From Adenanthera pavonina (Eukaryota; Streptophyta; Magnoliopsida; Fabales; Fabaceae): a stretch of 64,000 nucleotides of DNA. Position numbers and translations under genes: made by a program. The notes beneath the pieces were generated by a model, which made no database searches, was not told where the DNA came from, and saw only the letters and a program-made list of their open reading frames with translations. The DNA lies in assembly GCA_026686845.1 (NCBI GenBank), contig JAIVEN010000014.1:27364001-27428000 (forward strand), written 5' to 3'. The stretch's first letter is position 1. Every line of letters begins with the position of its first letter. Positions 22,841 to 34,492 of the stretch are shown here, in pieces.

Positions 22841-23326
22841 AATTTCTTTTCATAAATTTGAATAATGGACTTTGGAAAAGCTTTGAGATTGAGTTTTTAT
22901 CCCCATAACCTTTAATGGTTATGCATATAAGGTAAAATATTTTCTTGAAAATAGGATAGATACTTAGAAACATCTTTGAAATTGAGACCTTATCCCTATA
23001 AACTAAAACATGCTCATAAAAACTAATTTGAACACTTAGAGTCATTTTGATATTGAAACTTTATCCTCATAAGATAGCTCTTTTCTTGAAAACCATTTTG
23101 AAATCATAAGCTATGTATTAATCATTCAATTAGTTATTTCATTTAATATTGGACTAATTGAAATTCAAAGCTCAACTACATTTTTTTACAAATACTTTCT
23201 TAAAACATATGAAACAGCTCTTCATTCTTTAGAAAACTCCAATTTTATTCTTTATTTCTTGTGTTCTTTTGATATTGAATCTTCAAGCTCATTTATTTTA
23301 GAATCATCAAAACATCTGAATTAACA

Positions 23327-25524
23327 TATTTACCTTCATAAAAAAAAATAGAGGTACATCTATTGGTTTGTTTTTCTAAAGTTGATTTACATTTTAAAAT
23401 TTTTTAAAGGTAAATTTTTTAATATTAATATAACTTATCTAGTCATCTATGTGTATTTTTTTTTTCAATTTTTGTCTTGTTCTTTAAACATTATGTAGTG
23501 TATGAAATTGCATGTTTTTTTTTTCAATAGAAAAAATTTAATACTCTATTTATCTTACTTGTGTTAGTCTTCTAGAACTATGGAAATATATAAATAAAGC
23601 ATTAAAAGTTTATTTTTTTCCACCCTGAAATTTAAAAAATTTTAAAAATAAGGCATGATATTATCTAAATGCCAATTTAAGTAAAATAAATTATAAATTG
23701 TAATATTATTTTATAAATTTAGTATAATCATTATTTGAAGTTGTAATATTACTCGAATGCAATTTAGTACTCTATTTAATATACTAGCCTACACATCTAA
23801 GTTGTAATATTACTTGACTTGATGTTCAATCAAAAATAAAATAAGTTACACACCTAAGTTATACTTACAAATCTAAGTTAAAATTTTAAAAATATACTTG
23901 ATGTTTAATCTAAAATTTTGTAAATTTCTGTATCTTCTATATCGTAAATGTTATAAAAACAATAATTTTGTAGTTTTGTCTATTTTTTTTTTCTTATGTT
24001 TCTTAGTGGTTAGATAGAACAGCATGTAAATAAATTGAAGCTATGTGAAAACACCTGTAGATCAGTAAGGTGGGACACAACTCTTTTAGATGAAGCTGCA
24101 TAATTTAAACTATTTTAAATACCATTGAACAGGTCCAAGCATTTGCAAATGTTCTCTATTTTTTAATTTTTTAAAGGTGAGTTTCTGAATCATTATTTGT
24201 TATTTTTTCTGTATTTTTTAGTTTTTGATCTATGTTTTAAATACTTTGTAGAGTAATTTAATACCTTGATTATTTTATTTGAGTCAATTTTTAAGAGCTA
24301 TCAAAACATACAAATAAACAGAATAAAACATTAAAGTCACAAGAATTACTTATTTTAATTCCTGAAAAATAAAAAAACTACGTAGTTGGAGTCTGATTTA
24401 AGGTTGCATTTAGTTTAGATATTTTTGCATTTTGTTGACATCATTTTTGCATCCGATTCACATCTTATAATAGTTTAACGTCATTAGCTAATATTAAAAA
24501 TTTATTTTAGCTTTACTTAAAAAGGGAAAAAAGCTATTTCTTCTAGGTATAGCCACCGGTCTTGAGGATTTATAACAAGATGGTGACTACCCCTATAGGA
24601 CAAGTGCTGTGCCTGTCTTAAGGATTAAAAATTTTTGAATATTTTTTAAAAGTGACTGCCCTTATAATAAAAAAAATAACAAAATGAATAAAACATTAAA
24701 TTTGTATGATTCTATATTTGGTCTGATATAACTTTATATTATTAGGGTCTAGGGTTAACATAAATTACCAGCAATGAGTTATCGTGACATTTATTAAAAT
24801 TGATTCTATACGATATTAGTCATTAAAATATAAATGAAAACAAAAATAAGGGAAATCAAAATATGTATATCCTGTTAAAAAAAACTATAGGAATAAAAAC
24901 TTGAAAAGTAAAGAAGGATTAAACATAGACAGTAGAAAATGAACATCAAACATACAAAATAAGGATATTTGAAAAGTAAAAGTAAACTGCAAACACACAC
25001 AATAAAGGATTTTTAAGTTGGACCAAACAAAAGTTAGATAGTGGAGATTACAAGTTAAAGCAAACAGCCTTCTCACAAAACACAGAAACCAAATACCGAG
25101 GGTAATAAACTACCAAGCATGTCTAGACAAAAACTACACATTCACCATGCAACATATCTAAGCAAACAGTCGAAGAAAAAGTTCAACCAAAAGTTACATA
25201 TTCAACATATCACATATACAAACACATGAGCCATAAGCAAGTTGAGCGTTCCTAGGTTGATGAGGTTGTAATCACCTTGGTCACATTCCCATACTTCCTC
25301 AACATTATACATGTTATAAATTTTGGAAATAATGTAATATCAGTGCATATTTTCTGCATGAAAGTCACATAACTTGGTAAAAATATCTCTAAATCTTACC
25401 ATTCACTTGGATAACCTTTACATGCAATAAAGAAGCACAGGGAGTTGATTATGATGCCAATGGATGAGGCCATTGAGTTAAAGCCCTCATTGCAATGTCT
25501 CCTTGTAGCACCCAAGGAATTTGT
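23327..25524. other. AT-rich stretch without a recognised gene
   Basis: No supported coding region. A diverged direct repeat seems present: about 23390-23630 and 24150-24360 share the word AATTTTTTAAAGGT and a similar order of T-rich blocks. On the minus strand, 25250-25370 could encode a short open stretch preceded by CAG, as in a decayed exon, but I cannot assign it. Long A and T runs make chance ORFs common. Confidence 0.4.
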
Positions 25525-26480
25525 ATTCCACTGTAAGACTACAAACTGTAGAAAGTGATAAAAAAACCTGGTGATGCTTGACTACCTATAGCCTCTTACA
25601 ATGTCCTATGGTTAGAAATTAAGGGATAAAAAAAAAAGCTGGTCCTTGTGAATTACTCTACCTCATGTTTGAATTCTGCCACATCATTATAGTACTACTT
25701 AGGAATGCAATACCCTTTGCAAGTTTAATATCCCCAATTTTATTGGATATCATAAAATACACAAATAATTAAAGAAACCTATGAGACACCGTTAAATATA
25801 AAGAAGGGTAATAAGGTCATTTTTCTAGTTAGAATGAAAAATGTAAAATTATATTTTTGCCCCCGAGTAGAAAATTTCTATGCAATATAGTCCCACAAAA
25901 GGAAGAATTTCATGCATTTTAGTCCCTGGGAAAAATTATGAGAAAGAACCTGAAAGAATTAAAAACTATAATTTTACCTTGGGTCAAGTGCAATTTCGTA
26001 ATTTTATTCCCATGGTCTTATTATAAAATCTAAGTAGCATGATTATTATTCCTTGGATCCTTACTTGTAAAATCAAATGCTCTATGTCCATTAAAAGTTG
26101 TTATTTTTTTTCTTTTGTACCAGTCCTTGTTGTGAAGCTACAGATAAGAAACCTAAGCTCTCTACCAAAGATTCTATAGTAATTTTAGAGGACTCAAATT
26201 TTAGTCTAGCAGCAGCATCTCCAAGTATTCTGTCAGATATGGAAATGTTGGCTGTTGATTACAAAACATTCTCATTATCCTCACACGCATTGTCATTGGT
26301 TCGGGAGAGGAATACAAAGAAGATAGCGGCACAACATCGTTACCATCCAATGGTAAGCAACTTTAACTGGTAGTATAAATAAGGTTTTACTCAACAAGAA
26401 AGTTATTGTCTGAGGATAGAAAATTCTAAAGTAGCTTTATGTAGAAGGGTCAACATTTTCTTAAAAAAGGAGTAGTTTAA
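25525..26480 (+). repeat. Tandem repeat unit 1 (flank, G2 LTR 5' end, exon-like segment)
   Basis: Made of a flank (TAGCCTCTTACAATGTC near 25590), the first roughly 300 bp of a G2 LTR (starting about 25724 with TAATATCCCCAATTTTATT), and an exon-like open segment (26124-26352). Unit 2 repeats the same order from about 26481, and the flank occurs a third time before the full G2 LTR at 30141. Distances between LTR starts are about 1,000 bp (25724 to 26724) and, with the inserted LTR removed, about 820 bp (26724 to 30141). Confidence 0.7.
26124..26352 (+). other. Exon-like open segment with splice-like borders
   Basis: 229 bp open in one frame. It is preceded by a pyrimidine-rich stretch ending in CAG (26101-26123) and followed by GTAAGC (26353-26358), the pattern of an internal plant exon. 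The predicted peptide is Ser-rich with an acidic stretch (SIVILEDSNFSL) and a basic end (RERNTKKIAAQHRYHPM). I do not recognise the family. In unit 2 (about 29725-29770) the same borders remain but about 185 bp of the middle are deleted. It may be a captured gene fragment or a remnant of the gene into which the LTR inserted; chance splice-like borders cannot be excluded. Confidence 0.45.
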
Positions 26481-29400
26481 AGATGAGAGAAGCTTCATTT
26501 ACTTTGAGATTTGGAAGTTTCTCCAATTGTATTAGACAAAATAATGTAGAATTTGGAGATGCGCAAAAACAACCTGATGACATGTGACTAACTATAGCCT
26601 CTTACAATGTCTTATCATTAGAAAGGGATGAAAAAAAGCTGGTCATTATGAATTTCTCTCCTTCATGTTTGAATTTTGTCACGTCATTGTAGTGCTGCTT
26701 AGGAATGCAATTGCCTATGTAAGTGTAATATCTGCAATTTTATTGCATATCATAAAATGCATAGGGAATTAGAGAAAATTAAGAGATATAGTTAAATGTA
26801 AATAAGGGTAATTGTAACACCTTACTTTTATACTCATTTCCCATGTATTGGACTCCTTTTAAGTCTAATTATACTTGATCCTAAGCTTGAATCACATAGG
26901 AATGAAAATCAGAATTTCCAAAATTTTCAATTACTGTTCATATGGTAGTTTCCACTTTGCCGACTAAACTTTGAAACTTCATAACTAATTCTAAAAAAAT
27001 CATTTCATATTGATTCAATCTCTAACAATAGATCAAAAACTTATATACATGGGGAAAATATGAAACTAAGCATTTACTTGACAAATTTATAAAGTTTATT
27101 TCTCAAATATTTACTGTACATTTGGTCATTTTCTCTTCCCCAGGATTTTGGCCTTATGTTTAAAAATTCATATCTCACTCTATCATGAGCCAATTTATGC
27201 ATTTTCTATGTCATTGGAAATCCCTGTATGTCCTATTTCTAGATCATAGCAACATTCTCAAAGCATCACAATTGATCATAGCAAACAATAGCAAGTCATC
27301 AAACTCATTAAAAATCACATGACAATATAAGGCAAGAATAGGTAAATTGCTACTTTCATGCTCTCTCTTACTCTTCAACTTGATACCAATGCTCCCCCTA
27401 GCTTCCTTGGGCTTCTTCAAGTCCTAATGCATCATCAAACAACCACTCAAGTTAATAGTTCCATGGCTTTCTTTTAAAAAAAATGTCCATGAAACCCAAA
27501 TTCACCAAAAATTCACCAAAAATTCATTCCTAACTCAAAAGTGATGAATTATACCTCTATTCCATGTAATTTTTCATGAGAAATCCAAATATGGCCTTAG
27601 AATTACCAAATTCCATTTCTAACTTGGTTACTGTTCATTCCGAATTAAACTTCAAAAACCTAAAAATTTCACTTTCTTAATCTTAAGCTTTTTCATAAAA
27701 TCATCACTTGTTCCTAAGGTTTTGGACCATGAGGAACTCATTTTTGGCATCAAATCCATGAAATTCCAACTCTAACAATGAACAGTAACTCAAAAAAATC
27801 AAGGAAATTCAAGAAAAATTACTACACTTATACAATAAACTACTTATATATTCAAGCTTTAAATGTGTAGTCTAACATTTCCCCCATGTTCTATGGTTTG
27901 TAAACTCTTTTCCTTGCTAAATCATGTTTGGATGAAACCCTAAGAGGAAGAGGAAGAATTTCTACTCCATGAATCATGCTCTAAACACCATGGATAGAAA
28001 GCTTAGGGTGATAGAAGACAAACTTACCAACTTGAGCTCTTGATTTGGCCTTAAGCTTTCTCTTCTTCCTTCTCTCTTTTCTCTCTTCTTTCTTGTGTTT
28101 TCCCTTCTGTTTTTGCTGCTGCAACTCTCGTGAAAATGAGGTGGAGAGAAGGTAATTAATTGGTTAGTTACATGCTTAATTAGGTAATTAATCATGGTTA
28201 ATGACCATGGTTAATTTTTGACCAAAAATCAACTCCTTCTTAAGCAAGTTTTGGGGCAAAAATTAGCTGACCAAACTGCCCCATCTTCACGCAGAGAGTA
28301 AGTTATTTGAGTGTCTAAGATTGCTCAATTTTTCTTAGTCCAGATATATCTTGAACCTGGTAATTTTTATCCACACCGATAAAACTACTTTTTATAGTAA
28401 TTTAGCATTTTTTAGCTACAAGACTATTCTAATTTTATTTTTATATTTTTATAATTATCCTGTCCCAAATGGTATCTGTGTATGGCCCATACCTTGACCC
28501 GGTTTTTTTTAACCATTAGTAGAGCCCATAATTACTTTATCAGTTTACTATTACTTTTAGACACTCAGCACTGATTATTTCTTTATCCTTGAACATTAAC
28601 CCTCAGTGCCATATACCATTGGACTTCTTTCATCGAGGGCTTCATTCTGATAGTAATTTTACATATTTACAAAACTACCCCTAACCCGGGTTAAATTATA
28701 ATTTCTGAAACTTTCGGGTCATTAGGTGTAATTTTTCCCAAGACATTTCTAATACTCATTCCACATAATTTTTATGACTTTAAGGACATGGGTGTCCTTT
28801 TCATAATTCTTTGGGGGTAAATATATAATTTCTCATTTTTCCATCAAATTGGAAAAAATGACATCTTTACTTTTCTTCACGCTTAACAGTGTCTCTCCGT
28901 TTTTTTCAATTTCTCATGCATTTTATGATATCAATATTTATTCCTTAGGGTTTAAATGCAATATTCATATTTTTCTTCTAATATGGAAAATAACCATTTT
29001 GCCCTTAAGCTTGGTCAAAAATATAATTATCCATTCGTTCGGGCACTTTCTTGTAATTTCACCCAAAGAACAATTGTTTTGTTATTTCTCTCACTATTCA
29101 CACTATAAATTGGTCTATCTCTTAACATGGACCTCCCGACTACGCAATACTTATACTGTTGTGCTTAACTTGGAGTGGGTTTTCATTTAAGTGGTATATT
29201 GCATATTTTGTGGGGTAAGTTCTGGAATTAATTTCTGTTAAGGACCTTATGAAAAATTAATTCCAATTAAGGGCCAAACATAACTTCTTCAAAAAATTAG
29301 ATGAGAAATTAATTCTTCTAAAGCCTGATTATATACAGCATTTTCATCTCGTTTCATTTATCATCTTTTATTCATTTTATAACATAAAAAAAAGGGATAC

Positions 29401-29896
29401 TACAGTAATAAGGTAATTTGTCCAGTTAAAACCAAAAATGAGAAAATTATATTTTTGTCAATGAGTAGAAAAATTCTATGCAATATAGTCCTTAAAAGAG
29501 GAAGAATTTAATGCATTACAATCCTTGGGGAAAATGACAAGAAAGAACCTGAAAGAATTAAAATTTATTATTTTACCTCGGGTCACGGGCACTTTCGTAA
29601 TTTTATTCCCATGGTCTTATTATAAAATCTAAATAGCATGATTATTATTCCTTCAGTCCTTACTTGTAAAATAAAATGCTCAACATACATTTAAAGCCAT
29701 TATATTTTTTTTCTTTTTTACCACTCCTTGTTGTGAAGCTACAGATAAACAACATTACCATCCATTGGTAAGGAACTTTAACTGGTAGCATAAATAATGT
29801 TTTCGTCCACAAGAATGTTGTTGTCTTAGCATAGAAATTTCTATAGTACCCTTCTATAGAAGGTCAATAGTTTCTTAAAAAAGGAGTAGTTTAAAC
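26481..29896 (+). repeat. Tandem repeat unit 2, interrupted by a solo LTR
   Basis: The left part (26481-26812) holds the flank and the G2 LTR start (26724). The right part (29410-29896) continues the LTR 5' region, then the deleted exon-like segment and GTAAGG. The interruption is the minus-strand LTR 26813-29404 with a perfect target duplication, so unit 2 existed before that insertion. The third copy of the flank is at 29897-30140. Confidence 0.7.
26813..29404 (-). mobile_element. G1-type solo LTR (2,592 bp), minus strand, perfect target duplication GTAAT
   Basis: Plus-strand ends are TGTAACACC and GGATACTACA, the reverse complement of a TGTAGTATCC..GGTGTTACA LTR. GTAAT flanks both sides (26808-26812, 29405-29409). 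The first few hundred bases (minus strand) match the G1 LTRs at 6315 and 35501 closely, but this copy is about 730 bp shorter. No coding sequence for gag or pol is inside. The perfect duplication supports a solo LTR formed after a full insertion by LTR-LTR recombination. Confidence 0.92.
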
Positions 29897-30140
29897 ATGA
29901 GAGAAACTACCTTTGCTTTGAGATTTGGAAGGTTCTCCAATTGTATTAGACAAAATAATGTAGAATTTGGAGATGTGCAAAAACAACCTAGTGACGCATG
30001 GCTAACTATAGCCTCTTACAATGTCTTATCGTTAGAAATGGATGAAAAAAAAAAACTGGTCATTGGGAATTTCTCTCCCTCACGTTTGAATTTTGTCACG
30101 TTATTATAGTATTGCTTTGGAATGCAATAGCCTGTGCAAG
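29897..30140 (+). repeat. Third copy of the repeat flank before the full G2 LTR
   Basis: Matches about 26484-26723: ATGAGAGAAACTACC, TTGTATTAGACAAAATAATG, then TAGCCTCTTACAATGTC, ending where the G2 LTR starts. The short open stretch here shows no family I recognise. Confidence 0.65.
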
Positions 30141-32304
30141 TATAATACCCCCAATTTTTATTGAATATCATGAAATGTACAAGGAATTAAAAAAACTAAG
30201 AGACTCAGTTAAATGTAAAGAAAGGTGATAAGGTCATTTTTACAATAAAAAATGAGAAAGTTATATTTATCCCTAAGTAAAAAAGTTCTATGTAATATAA
30301 TCCCTAAAAAAGAAGAATTTTATGCATTATAGTCCCTAGCACAAATGACGAGAAAGAACTTGAAAGAATTTAAAATTATAATTTTACCTTAGGTCAAGTA
30401 CAATTTCGTAATTTTATTACCATTTTCTATCAAAACGGAGCTTGCAATGAGTCGAACCCAAATGAATACTGCTTAGAGGTTAACTGAGTCAGTATGAATT
30501 TATAATTAGTGCCAAAATTCAAAAAGCAATTATTATACTAAAAAAGGTTGTGGGCCCCACAAAAGTCGGTTGGTGAAGGGATTAGTCTGTGGATCTTTTA
30601 CAATATATTTTGGGACAAGTTTATGAGTCTAGTCCAAAATTAAATTTAGAATAATCTTGTATTATTTAAGTGATAAAATACAACAAAGGTACTTTATCGA
30701 TACGATTCAAATTTTTCGATACATGCTATACTGGACATAAAATTTTGGAGTATTTTGGGCAAAAATTCCCTCAAGAATGGCGTGCTAGCTGCTGCAAGGG
30801 ATAAGGAGGAAATTTATTTAATTGATTTTTTGTGAATATTTCATAATTAGTAACCAAAGTTGAGTAAGTAAACTAATGTTTCTATTTAGTCATTTGATAT
30901 CTCTCCTCCAAGCCTTGAGTTAAGTGAATCAATCCCACTCTTCACAATTGGGATGCCATTCTTGCTACAGTAAAGAGAGAGAGAGACCTCCAGAATTTTC
31001 AAAGAAAAGAAGAGAGGAAAAGAGAGAGCAAGCTTGAGAAAGTCCAAGTGTTGAATTCAAGAGAAACCAAAAGGAAAGCAAGATGAAATTTAGGGTTTTA
31101 CAGCACACACTTTGTTGATTGAACATGAAGAACCAATGACTTATGACCCTATATTGTGATGTATTTAGGTTCGCAAAAGTTGTGGAAGGCTTAGTAAAAG
31201 GTATATCAAGTGTGGAAGGCAAAGGATTTCAAGAAGGTAGTATTTTTACCATTATATGCATTATATTTTCTTATGAATTTCTATTAACTTTATGACTTGA
31301 ATGATGTCATATGTTGTGTGTTATGATGTTCCTTGAATGTTAGTTGAGTTATTTGAAGGGGTTTGAGACCCCTAGATGCCCAAATTGTAAACAAAAATTC
31401 CGCCAAAATTTTTATAAAATGTTATGGCATAATATGTTCAATGTGCTTGTTAAATGATTTTCATGAACTATGTGATGATACATGTGTGTAATTGATAATT
31501 CTATTTAGATTCAATGAATCCCACCCCTACAAATGCTGACACTATTTAGGAACCAATTAGGCAAGCCACCAAGGAAGAGAAAGGAAAGGAGAAAGAGCTT
31601 GATGCTTAAGATGTTAATGCTTACAATGGTTTTGTGTTTAGAGACTTTATGTAAATTCTTGGATATGACGATAAATATGTATCTTCAAGTAATTATGCTC
31701 CTTTAGGTCTTATACAATGTATGTTATGGTATGAGAACAAGTTATAGCCATGTAGATATTATATGGCTTTCATTTTGCAATGTATATGGATGATGTAAAT
31801 GGTCAATTTGACCTCCTATTGGTAAACTAGCCATTGTTTGGATGAAATGTTGATGAATATATGCATGTTATATATTGTTGGAAACTAGATAGATAAATAT
31901 TTAAAATGACTCAAAGATCACTCAATTTTGATGTTTATGTGAATTATTATTATTTTTCAAATTTGGTGCCAAAAATAAGGAAAACTGGAAAATGACCAAA
32001 TCTACAGTAAATTTTGTGGATTAAACTATACTAATTGGCCTAACCAATAATCTGTTTCTTATTTTTAAAATGTAGATAATGTTTTAAGATATTTTTAGAG
32101 ACTTGAATTACTTGCATAAAATTTTTGTAAAATTAGTTATGAATTTTCAAAATATAGTCAGTAAAGTGGAAATTACCAAATTAGCAGTGAATTTATGAAA
32201 AATTCTGTTTTTAATATTTATGTGATTCAAGCTTCTAATCATACATAAATGGACTATATTGAGGCCTAATACATGAGAAATGAAACTAAAGGTAAGGTGT
32301 TACA
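30141..32304 (+). repeat. G2 large LTR (2,164 bp)
   Basis: Starts TATAATACCC and ends AAGGTGTTACA, like the solo LTR at 41551-43977. The flanks (GCAAG and TTTTT) do not form a target duplication. It could be a 5' LTR of an element whose internal part follows, or a solo LTR whose duplication has decayed. No primer site typical of Ty1/copia follows. A purine-rich leader-like stretch is at about 30970-31080. Confidence 0.75.
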
Positions 32305-33388
32305 TTTTTTTTACAGAATTGAAAGTTTAGGCTTTTAGAGTACTGATTTTATATTGTGATAATTTATGTTTTGACAAAGGAATATAGTATTTGCAACTAT
32401 TCCTTTAAAATAGTCTACTAACTAGTCGTTATTGTGAGATAGGACAAATATCTGCATCCACGAACAACTCAGTTTTGGACTTATACTGAGCTCGAGGTGG
32501 TGCCAAAAGGATTTAATAGAGAAGAAAGTATAGGTTCAAGTGAGATGTCATTAGGTTGCTTGGTTGAGATACCATATAAGATCGGATCTTCTTATCAGAA
32601 GCCTATAGCATTGGAGCTGGTGTAGGCTGATCTTGTCATGGAAGAGCCTCCACATGAGAAAGGGATAGAAGTGTATGAAGATGTGGATTATATAGTAGGA
32701 TTCATGATGGACCTTGATAAGACCCCAGATGATAGACCAGCAGATGCTAAGTACATCATATTCTGGATTATACACCATTATTCTAAGGAGAATAGGGCTT
32801 ACTTTGAGGGTTAGATCGAGTGATAGCATTTATGAATAGGGTGTCATAGGTTCAATAGTTTCTAGAAACCAAAGGGACACGTTATCTTAAGCCAATTTGA
32901 ATTGATACTTTGGTCAATGAGTTACCAAATGATGAATTCTGGGCTCCAATCAAAGCAAAGCTAGAAGGAAGAGAATTTTAAGATTTAGCTGAGTGTATCA
33001 AAGTTTATTTCATTGAAGGAAATGCTAAAAAGACAAAGTAGGAAAAGAAGAAGAAAGATAAAGGAAAACAACCAGCTTTAGAAAGCTCTAAAATTCCAAG
33101 TAATGATGCTTTTGATTACCAGATTATACATAGAAAGCGACCGAAGCTATTAGGATTCCCTAATAATCACTTTCCTAGATGCAATGAGAGATGCAAAAGA
33201 TTTTGTAGAATCTCAAGGTTGTCATTTCTTTGAAGCTGCCTAGATTGATGCAGTTATCATTATACTGCTTGATGACTATGATTACTGAAGGCCGGTAAAG
33301 GAAGAGCTTAGATGCGAATGGCTTGAGAACCTGTACAAATGCATCTGGGAGCTAGTGCATCATGAATGATTGAGGCCAAAGTTGTAAA
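32305..33388 (+). other. Degenerate coding-like sequence, family not recognised
   Basis: Between two LTRs. Translated pieces look protein-like (YEDVDYIVGFMMDLDKTPDD, then NDEFWAPIKAKLEGREF, then a Lys-rich KKDKGKQPALESSKIP) but are split by many stops and shifts. Lys-rich sequence of this kind is common in gag proteins. It probably belongs to the same disrupted element as 38937-39606, since removing the nested LTRs joins them. I cannot name the family. Confidence 0.35.
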
Positions 33389-34392
33389 TGTAACTCCCTG
33401 CCTCCTGACACCACTAGAATTGACCAAAACTCTCGAAAACCAACAAAGCACAACCTAAACAACTCAAAACAACACCCCAAACCTTCAAAGTAGTGGAAAA
33501 ACAACACAAAGCACCAAAAAGTGGGCTGGGGATGCGGCTGCTACAGTACCACCTTGGCTCCAGACCTCCCTTATTTTTCCTTGCTTTGGCCTCCACTGGC
33601 ACCGCGGTGCTCCTTGCTAGTTTCCACACCAACAACTTTCATACTCTGGGGTGAACTTCCGACGTGCATAACCTTATGTTCTGACCTCCGATTGACTTGA
33701 TTCCAACTCCTACAAGTCAATCTAGTCCTAATCTATCCATACACACCACTTTCACCTTAATCCAACTCTATATGGGGATTCTGGATCCTTAACACCATTT
33801 TGGCCACTTATTGACCAAAACTCACCACTAGCCACCTCCAATTGCCACCCAAGGCAAATGGTCACTCGAAGACCATCCATATAGGTCCAAAATCCCTGAA
33901 CTAACTTGTCCAAAGAGGTTTCACCCCAAAAGAACTGCTCTTCTGAGATTTGATCCCTTGGAACTCAAACCTGACAAAACGGGCTACCGGCCCAAAAACA
34001 CACTAATCAAGCCCAAAACCAACTTCCATCATACATAACACATACACACCACAAAAAACACCTTTTCCACATATAACCATACATATAACATCCATAACAA
34101 TACTTATCAATATCTTACACTCATTACAAACCATTCTATCTTACTTAGTACAAGATACAATATCCAAATACACATAAACTACATAGACCTAGTATTCCCA
34201 CGTCCGTTGCTACTCCTTTAGCTTCTCAAGACTAGTGCTAGAACTGTCACCTGAAAGGTTAGTTCATGGGAGAGGGGTGTAAGACAATGTCTCAATAACC
34301 GGAAACAACCACACACATACAAATATATATATCTTACACAATTCATGAATGCAATATGAAATGAGTGAAATGCATGTTGCCCTCGCAGGGAC

Positions 34393-34492
34393 TCCCATCC
34401 TTATCCTCCATAACACATATAATCCGTCCTTATCCTCCCTAACATATATATATATATATAATCCATCCTTATCCTCCCTAACATATATATAT
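34393..34492. repeat. Short minisatellite with TA runs in the G3 LTR
   Basis: Three copies of a unit containing CCTTATCCTCCCTAACATAT, separated by TATATATA runs of different length. A CATCAT-rich low-complexity stretch follows (34490-34650). Confidence 0.8.

Larger units (their letters stand above)
18003..23326 (-). mobile_element. Sirevirus-type element B, 5' part (LTR, gag, integrase, RT)
   Basis: The 5' LTR (21537-23326), primer site, gag and part of pol form a continuous minus-strand block. Its probable 3' part (env-like ORF plus shared LTR, 12336-15833) is separated from it by inverted sequence (15834-18002). The LTR belongs to a different subfamily from the LTR at 12336-13990. The block may therefore be a recombinant of two subfamilies rather than one element with an inversion. 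Confidence 0.75.
21537..23326 (-). repeat. 5' LTR of element B (second LTR subfamily)
   Basis: 1,790 bp from TGTTAATTCAGATG (23326) to CTAACA (21537) on the minus strand. The end regions match the other Sirevirus LTRs: TTTTGATGATTC near the start, the GGACTAGACGTAGGTCAAA block near 21700, and GGGAAG near the end. U3 is different: instead of TTCGAA-type words it has an array of TTATGCGGATAAC-type words. The right flank is TATTT; its partner cannot be read because the left side is rearranged. Confidence 0.88.

Noticed and set aside
28849..29190. A 113-codon hydrophobic open frame
   Set aside because: Lies wholly inside a G1 solo LTR read in the antisense direction. The matching region of other G1 copies is not open and no family is recognisable.
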